Shown piece by piece: positions 30,574-40,687 of a stretch of 64,000 nt of DNA. A program made the translations under genes and the position numbers. This stretch comes from Chlorobiota bacterium (lineage in GTDB: Bacteria; Bacteroidota; Ignavibacteria; OLB7). How positions within the stretch are numbered: position 1 is the stretch's first letter; every line of letters begins with the position of its first letter. Under the pieces are notes generated by a model. The model was given only the letters and a program-made list of their open reading frames with translations. It ran no database searches and was not told the origin of the DNA. The stretch lies in the NCBI GenBank assembly GCA_021296135.1, contig JAGWAZ010000002.1, positions 1-64,000 on the forward strand, written 5' to 3'.

Positions 30574-31305
30574 ATGCTAAACAACCGAGTGGTTCATGAG
30601 AACTCTCTGCTGGTTTTTGCAAAGTATCCAAGACCTGGCAAGGTAAAGACTCGTTTGACACCTCCGTTGTCATTTGAAGAGGGAGCCGATCTCTACAGCG
30701 CATTTCTCTGTGACTCACTGGAAGTCTATCGTCGTCAGAAGGATTGCTTTGAATCGGTTCTTTACCTTTCTGATATACATGATGCAGATTTTGCAATCGA
30801 CTTGCTTGAGCATGAAGACGTTATCACTGGATCATCTACTCTCGATCTCCGTTCGCAACAGGGCGATGTGCTTGGAGAGCGACTGGTGAATGCCTTCAGA
30901 AGTGCATTTGAGGGTGGAAGCAAGAGGGTGTGTGTAATTGGCACCGATCATCCATCGTTGCCAATTGGTTACGTAGGCAAAGCGTTTGAAACATTAGAAA
31001 AAAACGATGTGGTGATTGGTCCGGCTGAAGATGGGGGATATTACCTGATCGGTATGTCTACACTGCACCCAGAATTGTTTGTCGATATGCCGTGGAGTCA
31101 GAAGAACTTATATGAAGAACTAGTGCAGGTGATAGACGAAGCAGGACTTTCTCTGCATGTCTTGCCCAGTTGGTATGACGTTGACGATGAAGATTCTTTG
31201 CGGAAGTTGATGAGTAGTGTAGGTTTGCGCAAGATTGCTCCCCGGACAGCTCAAGTTATCGACCGATTGGAATCTATTGTCGGAGATGAGAAAGATGAGC
31301 CTTGA
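30574..31305 (+). CDS. TIGR04282/DUF2064 family glycosyltransferase
   Basis: LLVFAKYPRPGKVKTRLTPPLSFEEGADLYSAFLCD, VCVIGTDHPSLPIGYVGKAFE and VVIGPAEDGGYYLIGM. Confidence 0.88.
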   Translation: MLNNRVVHENSLLVFAKYPRPGKVKTRLTPPLSFEEGADLYSAFLCDSLEVYRRQKDCFESVLYLSDIHDADFAIDLLEHEDVITGSSTLDLRSQQGDVLGERLVNAFRSAFEGGSKRVCVIGTDHPSLPIGYVGKAFETLEKNDVVIGPAEDGGYYLIGMSTLHPELFVDMPWSQKNLYEELVQVIDEAGLSLHVLPSWYDVDDEDSLRKLMSSVGLRKIAPRTAQVIDRLESIVGDEKDEP

Positions 31306-31900
31306 TCAACTGAGCAATGTTAAGTCTGTCGGGATATTCGGTGGTACGTTTGATCCAATCCATACAGGACACCTTATTCTTGCTGAACGTGCTCGCGAAG
31401 AGTTGAACCTTGATAAAATTCTCTTTATGCCGGCACACATCCCTCCTCACAAATCAAACGGTCAGAAGATTGCTTCCGGCAAGGCCAGACTTGAAATGAC
31501 TCGTTTAGCCGTCGCAAGTCACCCGGATTTTGTTGTGACTGCTATTGAACTTAAGCGCGAAGGCCTCAGCTTTGCAGTCGATTCTCTCGATCAGATCAAA
31601 CGACTCTGTCCGACGACAGAATTAGTCCTGCTGATGGGGAGCGACAATGCCCGTGATTTCTCATCTTGGCGAGAGCCGGAACGCATTCTCAAGCTTGCTC
31701 ATGTTGCTGTGTGGGAGCGTCCCGGGAGCTATTACTGGCCTGAGGTTTATCGGGGTTATATTGCTCGAAAAATCAGTTCCCCACTTATTGAGATATCGAG
31801 CACTGAGATAAGAAGTCGGGTTTTAGAAGGGTATTCTGTTCGGTATCTGACGCCTGATTCAGTTATCACATACATTAAGGAGCATGGCCTCTATCTCTGA
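31295..31900 (+). CDS. nadD: Nicotinate-nucleotide adenylyltransferase
   Basis: VGIFGGTFDPIHTGHLILAERAREELNLDKILFMPAHIPPHK and ISSPLIEISSTEIRSRV. Confidence 0.93.
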   Translation: MSLDQLSNVKSVGIFGGTFDPIHTGHLILAERAREELNLDKILFMPAHIPPHKSNGQKIASGKARLEMTRLAVASHPDFVVTAIELKREGLSFAVDSLDQIKRLCPTTELVLLMGSDNARDFSSWREPERILKLAHVAVWERPGSYYWPEVYRGYIARKISSPLIEISSTEIRSRVLEGYSVRYLTPDSVITYIKEHGLYL

Positions 31901-32723
31901 GAAACGATTCGGTGTTGAGGGAGTAATTCGACAGTTGTTTCTGACAATCGTTCTTCTTCTTATGCTCTTCCCTCTTTTTTGGATGCTCATCATTGCCCTG
32001 CGAGAACGGACCCCCGATTTCTCTTCGTTCTTTGGTCTGCTCAGTGGGCCGTTTACTTTGACAAACTTCACTGATGTTATGACCTCTGGGCCGTTTGACA
32101 CCTACTTTTTGAACTCCACAGTAGTGGCAACCCTTGTTGTGCTCGGTAACGTTCTATTTTGCTCTATGGTCGGCTATGGCCTTGCCCGGCGAAGAATTCC
32201 GGGGAAGGCATTCTGGGGTGTGACTGTTATCGCTGTTATGATGATCCCGCCACAGGTGGTCATGATTCCGCTCTACCGCCTGATGGTCACTTTTGGTTGG
32301 ATAGATACCTATTGGGCGTTAATAGTTCCTTTCCTTGTTACCCCGTTTGGGGTCTTTCTCATGCGACAGTACATACTCGGACTTCCAATCGAAATTGAGG
32401 AGGCAGCACGTATTGACGGTGCGAGTGATCTTGGCATTCTCTTCAAAGTCGTGATGCCAATGGCCAAACCAATGCTTGTTGTTCTCTCGGTCTTCACCTT
32501 TCTGACAACATGGAATACATTTCTCTATCCTTTCCTCTTCACCAACTCCGAATCGATGCGAACGCTGACAGTTGGCCTGACCTTCTACCTCGGAAATCAG
32601 TCAATTGATTGGGGACATCTGATGGCCGGAGCAAGCATTTCAGCACTACCGGTCATTATTCTCTTCATCATCTTCCAAAAACAGATCATCGAAGGGATGA
32701 CCGCCGGAGCGGTGAAAGGATAG
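31884..32723 (+). CDS. Carbohydrate ABC transporter permease (MalG-type)
   Basis: Six-TM permease with EEAARIDGASDLGILFKVVMPMAKP EAA motif; overlaps the end of nadD. Confidence 0.92.
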   Translation: MASISEKRFGVEGVIRQLFLTIVLLLMLFPLFWMLIIALRERTPDFSSFFGLLSGPFTLTNFTDVMTSGPFDTYFLNSTVVATLVVLGNVLFCSMVGYGLARRRIPGKAFWGVTVIAVMMIPPQVVMIPLYRLMVTFGWIDTYWALIVPFLVTPFGVFLMRQYILGLPIEIEEAARIDGASDLGILFKVVMPMAKPMLVVLSVFTFLTTWNTFLYPFLFTNSESMRTLTVGLTFYLGNQSIDWGHLMAGASISALPVIILFIIFQKQIIEGMTAGAVKG

Positions 32724-32833
32724 ATGAGGCATCAGGGGTAAGACCTCAGACATCAGAGGGAGGGTCGATAAGTAGACCAAGCTTCTAATATCAACATACT
32801 AACGTCTGACATCTGATGTCTAAGATCTCTTCC

Positions 32834-33856
32834 TCACTTCTTATTCAACGTCCAGTCGTACTCAAGGAACTTGATTTTGACATTCCCGGCTCCTTCTAAA
32901 CCGGACTTCATGCTCTCAGGACCATACTCTTTGGCAAAGGCGATCAATCCGGCAGTGTTATCACTGAAGTCTACCTTGTACCATTCAAAGATCTTCGAGA
33001 GATAGAGCGTCTTTGTCCTGGCATCCCAGTGGTTCTGCTTTGGATTGGCAAGATAGGCGCGAGCATTTTCGACAAGTTGCGAGCGTACGTTGGAAGCTGT
33101 ATAGGCTTTTCGGATCAGAGGAGGACAGCTTAAGGCCGCGCATACCAGACCGAAGTGAATCAGAGGTTCCTTATAAGTTGGACGTACAATGTTATTCTCA
33201 ATATCATTCAGTGTAACGCTTTTACCAGCGACCATGAACTTTTTCTTGTCGAAGAATCCCTTGGCATCAAGTGGTTGTTCGATGCCGGGATTGTTGTTCA
33301 CGTTAAGAATTACAAGCCCGTTGTATGCGTTGATCCAGAAGGCAAGTCCTTCATCAGTTGACATTGAAAGAATGTCTGCTGTTTTCAGGCTTGTGATAAA
33401 CTGAGTAAACTCATCGCTGGATTTGAAACCCCTATAATCGACTTTTCCGTTGGAGACATAGCTCTTTAGAAGAAGATCAAAGACTGCTGGATCGTACGGA
33501 ATCGGTTTCTCATCACCCGGTTCAGGGTTGAATGATATAGAAGATGAATTTGAGGAAGAATGTGCATCGGATGTCTCATTTGTTTGTGATTCTGTCATGC
33601 GAGCCAACATTGCTCCGGAATTGCTTGGAGATTGTACGTCTTGCTGGGAAGAATGAGTCATTGAATCACTCCCGATAGTTTCATCTCCATCGGCTTTTTT
33701 GTTATCTGACAAGGTTTCTACCAATGCTTCGCCAGCGTCATTTTTTTTGTTATCCGTACCTTTGTTACAGGCGATGAGCATAGTACTACCGGTGAGGATA
33801 AGTATAAGAGACAGGTGAACGAACTGAAAGATGGGGGGCGATGTTACGTTCAACAT
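32834..33856 (-). CDS. DUF547 domain-containing lipoprotein
   Basis: FWINAYNGLVILNV, PLIHFGLVCAALSCPPL and LSKIFEWYKVDF; lipobox-like LIACN. Confidence 0.9.
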   Translation of the reverse strand: MLNVTSPPIFQFVHLSLILILTGSTMLIACNKGTDNKKNDAGEALVETLSDNKKADGDETIGSDSMTHSSQQDVQSPSNSGAMLARMTESQTNETSDAHSSSNSSSISFNPEPGDEKPIPYDPAVFDLLLKSYVSNGKVDYRGFKSSDEFTQFITSLKTADILSMSTDEGLAFWINAYNGLVILNVNNNPGIEQPLDAKGFFDKKKFMVAGKSVTLNDIENNIVRPTYKEPLIHFGLVCAALSCPPLIRKAYTASNVRSQLVENARAYLANPKQNHWDARTKTLYLSKIFEWYKVDFSDNTAGLIAFAKEYGPESMKSGLEGAGNVKIKFLEYDWTLNKK

Positions 33857-33958
33857 GATATAACTCCGTATTTTATGTTCAATGTAATGGCAGTAAATTC
33901 TGTATAATTTAATGCTATATCAAAGATACATGAATTTCATCAGGGGAATCGTCTTACC

Positions 33959-34441
33959 ATGACAAAACGTGTAGAGGGGCATCTGAGTGCCCAAGGACTC
34001 AAAATCGGAGTCGTGACAACACGATGGAATGAGATTGTTACCGATCGCCTTTTGGCCGGAGCGCTCGATTGCCTGAAAATGCTTGGTGCAAATGAGGATC
34101 ATATTACTGTTGTTCGTTGCCCCGGCGCATTCGAGTTGCCTGTTGTTCTAAAGGAGCTTGCAAGCTCAGGAGAATATAATGTGTTGGTAGCGCTCGGAGC
34201 GGTGATTCGCGGAGAAACACCACATTTTGATTATGTGGCGGGTGAAGCGGCATCCGGGATTTCACGCGCGGCATACGACACCGGCATTCCCTGCGGATTT
34301 GGCCTTCTGACGGTCAATAGCCCTGAACAGGCTATGGATCGAGCCGGGACGAAATCGGGCAATAAAGGATGGGAGGCTGCCCAGGCTGCTGTGGAGACCG
34401 CAACATTGCTCAAGACTATCCGTGGTCAGGCAGGAACATAA
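33959..34441 (+). CDS. ribH: 6,7-dimethyl-8-ribityllumazine synthase
   Basis: VRCPGAFELPVVLKELA, ALGAVIRGETPHFDYVAGEAASGISRAAYDTGIPCGFGLLTVNSPEQAMDRAG. Confidence 0.96.
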   Translation: MTKRVEGHLSAQGLKIGVVTTRWNEIVTDRLLAGALDCLKMLGANEDHITVVRCPGAFELPVVLKELASSGEYNVLVALGAVIRGETPHFDYVAGEAASGISRAAYDTGIPCGFGLLTVNSPEQAMDRAGTKSGNKGWEAAQAAVETATLLKTIRGQAGT

Positions 34442-34543
34442 TCGATTGAACAGGGACAAATTATTCTCTTGTCGATCCCGTAAAGGCTTTCTACATTCGT
34501 TCCTTCTCATGCTAGCGGGTCATACAAACATGAAAATCATACG

Positions 34544-36832
34544 ATGACGATTATTCAATCAACGTTCTCATACGTAGCAGTATTTCTTCTGACCTTGAGC
34601 TTTATCTGGGCACCCGACCTTTCAGGGCAGGTTATTATAGAATCATGGGAGGTCTTCAGCGCACTTGACAGATCCACTGATGTTGCCGTAGATGGAGAGG
34701 GAAAAGTTTGGGTTGGATCGACCGGAGGAGCATACCAATTTGATCCAGTTACCAGAGAGGCCACTGTCTATCGGACGAATAATGGATTGCTCAGATTGAA
34801 CGTGACGGCTGTTGGTGTTGACAGAGAGAGCGATGATGTCTATTTCGGTGGTGATAACGGCGCAATTTCAATCCTGCGCCAAGGGGGATGGTGGACCTAT
34901 GTTACCGACATCACGCGACGTTCTCAGTCGCAACGAGCTATTAACGGCTTTGCTTTTGCTAACGGGCTTGCTTACATCCTTACGGAGTTTGGTGTTGCCG
35001 TCTTCGACCCATCTGACAGCGTAATCCGGGAGTCATGGACCCGGCTTGGGTCAATACATCCGAACACTTCTGTAAACGATCTGGTTTTCTACAATGATTC
35101 GGTCTGGTTGGCAACGCCGTTCGGTGTTGCCGTAGCCCAGTCTACCGGCAAATACCTTGCCGATCCTTCGAATTGGACTGTTTACGATTCAGTCTCCCTC
35201 TGTAGTAGTCTGAAAGCTCTCTCTTTAGCCGTTGTTGACGGTTCTTTACTTATTGGTACTGCCGATGGCGGTTGTGAATATATTGATGGAGTATTTACTA
35301 AACGAGGCGATCTTGGTGGAAGTATCAGGTTCGGTACTAACGGCGACCAGGTTGTTGCGGGAAATGATTATAGGCTTTACAGACGGGAGCAGAACGGACT
35401 GTTTCGTGAGGTAGGAGAACTGTCCGATCGTCTTACTGACGTCGTTGCTCTGCCGGACGGATCACCTCTCGGTTCTCTTAAACGTACCGGGGTTGCGTTT
35501 CTCTCATCAGATTCGGTTGAACTCTTTGCACCAAACGGGCCTTCCTCTAACAGATTCGTCGATCTAACGTTTGGAGCTGATGGTTCTCTTTGGGGAGCCA
35601 CTTTTGATGATGGTGTTGTTCGATTGAATGAAGGAGAATGGTTTAACTATGATGCTGCCAACACGGTGGGACTTTCTACGAACTCCGCAAGGCAAATCGA
35701 GGATGATGACTTCGGCCGAGTCTGGGTCTCAGCTTATGGAGATGGAATGTACATTTTCCAACCTGAGAATGATGGTTCGTCAAAGGTGGATGTGCAGCAC
35801 TATGATGAGACGAACTCACCATTGAGGGGGATAAACACAAATGCTGCCTATGTGATTTGTTCCGACATCTATGCAGACGGGTTTGGTACAACCTGGTTCA
35901 TCAATTGGGATAACACTTCGGGAATTCGTGGTGCGGTTCTTCTGGCAAGCGTTTACGATCCTAAGACCGGTGTCGATAATTTTCACCTTTTTCCAGCCTC
36001 TTCGACCTTCCCGGAACTGACTCGTGCGTACGCACGCCTGTCGATCGACTTTAACGGCACAATCTGGCTTGCTTCCGAGAATCAGAGCGGACTCCTCTAC
36101 TTCATTCCTGGCCAAACGCTCAACGATCAGGGTGAGTGGAGGCGCATAAGGACTGCCGATGGCTTGATCTCAAACGACCAGAATGCTCTTCTGGTCGATC
36201 CGGATGGGGAAGTATGGATTGGAACGCCAAAGGGATTGACTGTCCTGGTGAATCCTGGGGCGGTTCGGAACAATGGATCAAACGCGGCGATCTTCAGGGA
36301 AATTCGTTCTCTTAAGGATGTTGTTATCCGCGATATTGCCGTTGACGCTTTGAATAGAAAGTGGGTAGGTACCGATAATGGTCTTTTTGTTCTTTCAAGC
36401 GATGGTACAGAACTGTTGGAAACTTATACGGAGTCAAATTCTTCTCTTGTTAAGAATGAGGTACTGGCCGTTTTGCCTAACAATAAGACAGGGGAAATAT
36501 ACATTGGTACCGGATCGGGGTTGAACAAAATCCAAACCGAGGCGATTGAATCGTCGTCCGACCCCGATCAGATTCAAGTTTCACCACAACCTTTTGATCC
36601 TACTCGTGATCAATCCCTGCGGATCACAGGACTTCCCTTGAACAGCAGAGTGAAAATTCTGAAGCTTGATGGTTCCCTTATCACAGAGTTTCGTGCACCA
36701 GGTGGTGATGTCGGGTTCTGGACCGGAAGAGATGCCCGCGGTGAGTTGGTTGCGAGTGGTGTCTATATTGTCGCGGCAGAATCAGCCCTTGGTGAGACAG
36801 TTATAGGGAAAATTGCAGTTGTTCGACAATAA
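34544..36832 (+). CDS. Two-component-regulator-type beta-propeller protein, exported, with FlgD/T9SS-like C-terminal domain
   Basis: Repeats such as DVAVDGEGKVWVGSTGGAYQF and GEVWIGTPKGLTVL; C-terminus LNSRVKILKLDGSLITEF...GFWTGRDARGELVASGVYIV. Confidence 0.85.
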   Translation: MTIIQSTFSYVAVFLLTLSFIWAPDLSGQVIIESWEVFSALDRSTDVAVDGEGKVWVGSTGGAYQFDPVTREATVYRTNNGLLRLNVTAVGVDRESDDVYFGGDNGAISILRQGGWWTYVTDITRRSQSQRAINGFAFANGLAYILTEFGVAVFDPSDSVIRESWTRLGSIHPNTSVNDLVFYNDSVWLATPFGVAVAQSTGKYLADPSNWTVYDSVSLCSSLKALSLAVVDGSLLIGTADGGCEYIDGVFTKRGDLGGSIRFGTNGDQVVAGNDYRLYRREQNGLFREVGELSDRLTDVVALPDGSPLGSLKRTGVAFLSSDSVELFAPNGPSSNRFVDLTFGADGSLWGATFDDGVVRLNEGEWFNYDAANTVGLSTNSARQIEDDDFGRVWVSAYGDGMYIFQPENDGSSKVDVQHYDETNSPLRGINTNAAYVICSDIYADGFGTTWFINWDNTSGIRGAVLLASVYDPKTGVDNFHLFPASSTFPELTRAYARLSIDFNGTIWLASENQSGLLYFIPGQTLNDQGEWRRIRTADGLISNDQNALLVDPDGEVWIGTPKGLTVLVNPGAVRNNGSNAAIFREIRSLKDVVIRDIAVDALNRKWVGTDNGLFVLSSDGTELLETYTESNSSLVKNEVLAVLPNNKTGEIYIGTGSGLNKIQTEAIESSSDPDQIQVSPQPFDPTRDQSLRITGLPLNSRVKILKLDGSLITEFRAPGGDVGFWTGRDARGELVASGVYIVAAESALGETVIGKIAVVRQ

Positions 36833-36933
36833 GGCTATTGTCCATTTATGCCGTTGTCCTTCGTCCCGATTGCCGTATATTTATGAACGGTTTGCTTGAA
36901 TAGAGGTATAATTAATTGAGTGAGAGGAGGTTC

Positions 36934-37275
36934 ATGGAAGAAAATCGTGATGAGGTTTTTTCCCGTAGGGTAAGGGCAGGAAAACGTACGTACTACATCG
37001 ATGTCCGTTCAACACGCTCCGGTGGGGATTACTACCTGACAATTACAGAGAGCAAACGGACTGGGGAAAGCGAAAGAGAAAAGTTCAAAATCTTTCTCTA
37101 TAAAGAAGATTTCGAGAAGTTCAAAACAGCACTTCTTGAAGCTCTTGACTATGCCTATATAGAGCTTGAAAAGATTGATGCTCTTCCACGCGATTATTTT
37201 GCTTCAGATGAAGAGGTGAGCGACATTGACAGCGACGACAATGCTGACTCAGAGAATGATGACAAGGGATTTTGA
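36934..37275 (+). CDS. DUF3276 (PUR-alpha-like) family protein
   Basis: EVFSRRVRAGKRTYYIDVRSTRSGGDYYLTITESK...KIFLYKEDFEKFKTALLEALDY. Confidence 0.88.
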   Translation: MEENRDEVFSRRVRAGKRTYYIDVRSTRSGGDYYLTITESKRTGESEREKFKIFLYKEDFEKFKTALLEALDYAYIELEKIDALPRDYFASDEEVSDIDSDDNADSENDDKGF

Positions 37276-37322
37276 GAAGTCGAAGTTAATGATCGCAGGA
37301 AAAACGTTAATGTTAAGGGGAT

Positions 37323-37359
37323 AACTCCACATGTCTGATTCTGACAGATGTGTGGAGTT
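37323..37359 (+). terminator. Hairpin, candidate terminator after the DUF3276 gene
   Basis: aactccacatgtctg / cagatgtgtggagtt 15-bp stem with two G-U pairs; no strong T-run follows. Confidence 0.5.
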
Positions 37360-37435
37360 CCATTTCCAACCCATTGGGAAGCATATAACCTTCCGTTGAT
37401 GACGTAATCAACATCACTATCTGTCAACGTAGAGA

Positions 37436-38191
37436 ATGGCATCTATACTCCTTGCTGGAGATCCCGAAAATATCAGAGCTTGTGTCAAAGATGTTTCCGA
37501 AGCATATGTCCTGTACACACTTCATGATGAGGAAATGTTACATGGCATGGATCGATTGAACAGGATTGAAGCCTTTGACCAGGTGCCGGAAGACCTCTCG
37601 GCAGTCCTTCTCCTTACAACGCGAGATGATGGTGAGATCGAATCAACCCTCACGTTTCTCGATGAGTTACTAACCGAATCGAACATTCCTCTCTTCGTTA
37701 ACACGCTATTTATGACAGCCACTGAAGTTTCTGCCCTTCTCGGAAACAGAATTCCAGTAGTCGGTATCTCCTGGATATCCGGTTTGACAAATGTGGCGGA
37801 ACGTTTGGAGGCTGCGCCAGCATTGCAAGTTGGGAGTGAAGATGCCCAGCAGGTATTGTCATTGCTCTCTACAATTGTGCCGGGAGATATTGAGCAAGTT
37901 GAGGATCGAGTTGCTCTTGTCTCAGCACGTATTTTGTCGATGATCATCAATGAGGCGGCATTTGCATTGATGGAAGATGTTGCCAATCCGGATGATATTG
38001 ATACCGCAATGAAGCTTGGTACAAACTACCCGAACGGACCTCTAGCCTGGGTCGATTCCATTGGCGCTGATGTGATCGTCCGTATCCTCCAGGCTCTCCA
38101 CAATGAATATGGTGAAGAGCGCTATCGTCCCTGTGTTCTGCTCAAACAATATGCCCGTGCAGGCAAACAATTCCACTCCCACCCAAACTAA
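37436..38191 (+). CDS. 3-hydroxyacyl-CoA dehydrogenase family protein (C-terminal 3HCDH domain) with degenerate N-terminus
   Basis: C-terminal VSARILSMIINEAAFALMEDVANPDDIDTAMKLGTNYPNGPLAWVDSIGADVIVRIL; N-terminus MASILLAGDPENI lacks GxGxxG. Confidence 0.8.
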   Translation: MASILLAGDPENIRACVKDVSEAYVLYTLHDEEMLHGMDRLNRIEAFDQVPEDLSAVLLLTTRDDGEIESTLTFLDELLTESNIPLFVNTLFMTATEVSALLGNRIPVVGISWISGLTNVAERLEAAPALQVGSEDAQQVLSLLSTIVPGDIEQVEDRVALVSARILSMIINEAAFALMEDVANPDDIDTAMKLGTNYPNGPLAWVDSIGADVIVRILQALHNEYGEERYRPCVLLKQYARAGKQFHSHPN

Positions 38192-38235
38192 TCCAGTGAA
38201 CAAAGGAACTATCTAACCCTATTGTATACTACGTC

Positions 38236-39453
38236 ATGATGAGTGAAGCATATATTGTCTCGCCAATCAGAACACCGATCGGTCGATATGGAGGTGCCCT
38301 TGCGGGGGTTCGTATTGATGATTTAACTGCCTATGTGTTGAAGAATCTGGTGGAACGTTCCGGAATTCCTGAAGACAGGATTGATGATGTGATTATCGGT
38401 TGTGCGAATCAGGCAGGGGAGGATAATCGGAACCTTGCGCGCATGGCAACGCTTTTGGCCGGATTGCCCGATACCACGCCGGCAACAACGCTGAATCGAC
38501 TCTGTGGCTCGGCACTTGACGCAACGATCTATGCTGCTCGTGCAATCAGGTCAGGTGAGGCCGATATTATTATTGCCGGTGGAGCAGAAGTGATGTCGCG
38601 AGCGCCCTACGTTATCCCGAAAAACGCAACGGGAAAAACCCTCTTTGGTAATCTTACTGCCTATGACACGGCTCTGGGGTGGCGATTCGCAAATCCTGTG
38701 ATGCAGAAGATGTTCCCTCTGGAGTCGATGGGAGAGACTGCTGAGAACATCGCCGAACGTTGGAAGATTGATCGCGAGACCCAAGATGAATTTGCGCTCC
38801 GCTCACATCAACTTTCTTTGAAAGCCTGGGATGAAGGAAGGTACGATTCAACGGTTATTCCGGTTGAGATACCACAGCGTAAAAAAGATCCGATTGCTGT
38901 CTCGCGTGATGAGGGACCGCGACCTGACACTTCTGTTGAAAAACTTGCAACCCTCCGTCCTGCCTTCAGAAAAGATGGCAGTGTTACGGCAGGAAACTCT
39001 TCGAGTTTGAACGATGGTGCGGGTGCGCTGGTGGTTGCCGGTGAAAAGGCTGTGAAAGAATATGGGCTGAAACCGATGCTTCGATATATCTCTGGAGCAA
39101 CAGCCGGCGTTGATCCCCGCATCATGGGGATCGGGCCGGTACCCGCTTCACGAAAAGCGCTGGAACGAGCGGGAATGACAATGGACCAGATCGATCTGAT
39201 TGAGTTGAACGAGGCATTTGCTGTCCAGTCGTTAGCGGTCATCAGTGAGCTTGATATCAATATCAACAAGCTTAACGTCAACGGAGGTGCAATTGCTTTG
39301 GGACACCCTCTCGGTATGTCGGGCGTCCGTCTCGTGGCGACACTCGGTGATGAAATGGCTCGACAAGGCCTCCGCTTTGGGCTGGCAACGATGTGCATCG
39401 GAGTTGGTCAGGGAGTCAGTGGGGTTTTTGAGAGAGTTGGAGATGAACTATAA
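38236..39453 (+). CDS. Acetyl-CoA C-acyltransferase (thiolase; possibly 3-oxoadipyl-CoA thiolase)
   Basis: NRLCGSALDATIYAARAIRSGEADIIIAGGAEVMSRAPYV, NEAFAVQSLAV and GGAIALGHPLGMSG. Confidence 0.93.
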   Translation: MMSEAYIVSPIRTPIGRYGGALAGVRIDDLTAYVLKNLVERSGIPEDRIDDVIIGCANQAGEDNRNLARMATLLAGLPDTTPATTLNRLCGSALDATIYAARAIRSGEADIIIAGGAEVMSRAPYVIPKNATGKTLFGNLTAYDTALGWRFANPVMQKMFPLESMGETAENIAERWKIDRETQDEFALRSHQLSLKAWDEGRYDSTVIPVEIPQRKKDPIAVSRDEGPRPDTSVEKLATLRPAFRKDGSVTAGNSSSLNDGAGALVVAGEKAVKEYGLKPMLRYISGATAGVDPRIMGIGPVPASRKALERAGMTMDQIDLIELNEAFAVQSLAVISELDININKLNVNGGAIALGHPLGMSGVRLVATLGDEMARQGLRFGLATMCIGVGQGVSGVFERVGDEL

Positions 39454-39593
39454 AGTGAGAAGTGGGAAGTTAGAAGAGTGAAAAAGATGGTGAGGGACCG
39501 GAGGAGATGAGAAAGAAGTATGAAGGCAGAAGTTCGAAGTGAAGGCAGTGAAGCCCATTCTTGTATCGTACTAACAACCAACGAGTAGAGATT

Positions 39594-40514
39594 ATGCGCG
39601 TCATCTTCATGGGCACACCTGACTTTGCAATTCCTTCTCTTGAGGCAATTGTAGAGGCAGGATATACGATCCCTCTTGTTGTGACTCTTCCCGATAAACC
39701 GAAAGGTCGGGGACGAAAGCTGAGTCCCTCTCCGGTCAAAGCGAGAGCAGAGGAGCTTGGAATCGAGGTCGCAACTCCTGGAAAGCTTCGTGATCCGGAA
39801 TTTCTTGAGTTGCTCAGTTTCAAAAAGCCGGATGTTATCTGTGTTGTCGCATTCCGAATTCTTCCCGGAGAAGTCTTCTCAATTCCGTCTCGTGGCAGCT
39901 TTAATCTGCATGGCTCTCTTCTCCCGAAATACCGGGGAGCGGCGCCAATCAATCGAGCAATTATGGCCGGCGAAAGGGAGACGGGAGTAACAACCTTTTT
40001 TCTAAAGCGGAAGGTCGATACGGGTGATGTCATTCTAAAAAAACGGATTCCTATCGGGCCTGAAATGACTGCTGGAGAATTACGTGACATTATGAAAATA
40101 GTTGGGGCAGAGGCAGTTATTGAAACATTGAGACTGATTGAGGAGGGCGGAGTTAAACTTGAACCTCAAGCTGATGAGGAGGCAACACCAGCTCCAAAAA
40201 TCTTTCGTGAAGATTGTCGCATCGACTGGAGCCAGCCAGCTGTTCAACTCCACAATATGATTCGAGGACTCTCTCCCTATCCAGGTGCATTCACTCTGTG
40301 GGAGGGGAAGTCTCTCAAGGTGCTTCGTGCAAAGCTCGGTGAAAAACAAGGCCTTGGCCAAGGCGAAGTGCTTGTTGAGGAGGAGCGTCTCTTTGTCGGT
40401 GCGGGGGATGGCAGTCTTGAGTTAGCTGAAGTTCAACGTGAAGGTAAACGAGTCATGGGTGTTACCGAATTCTTAAGGGGAATATCAATCCCTCAGGCTA
40501 CCCGTTTCGATTGA
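39594..40514 (+). CDS. fmt: Methionyl-tRNA formyltransferase
   Basis: MRVIFMGTPDFAIPSLEAIVEAGY and FNLHGSLLPKYRGAAPINRAIMAGERETGVTTFFL. Confidence 0.95.
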   Translation: MRVIFMGTPDFAIPSLEAIVEAGYTIPLVVTLPDKPKGRGRKLSPSPVKARAEELGIEVATPGKLRDPEFLELLSFKKPDVICVVAFRILPGEVFSIPSRGSFNLHGSLLPKYRGAAPINRAIMAGERETGVTTFFLKRKVDTGDVILKKRIPIGPEMTAGELRDIMKIVGAEAVIETLRLIEEGGVKLEPQADEEATPAPKIFREDCRIDWSQPAVQLHNMIRGLSPYPGAFTLWEGKSLKVLRAKLGEKQGLGQGEVLVEEERLFVGAGDGSLELAEVQREGKRVMGVTEFLRGISIPQATRFD

Positions 40515-40687
40515 TATCTGAGCATACCTTCACCGTTTCGATTTGTTCACTAACCCTTCAAAAGCGCCTCGCAATTACCGATGTTCATGGAACTCTACGT
40601 ATCTTTTATTCTACAAGATCCTGAGCTTCTGAATTGAAGGGAATTCAGGCCAAACTTGCTCATCGATACAACGACTTAACGTACTCT

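Noticed and set aside
38808-39398. 196-aa minus-strand ORF
   Set aside because: Antisense to the thiolase gene; Ser/Pro/Arg-rich shadow ORF.
39470-40090. 206-aa minus-strand ORF
   Set aside because: Antisense to fmt; shadow ORF.
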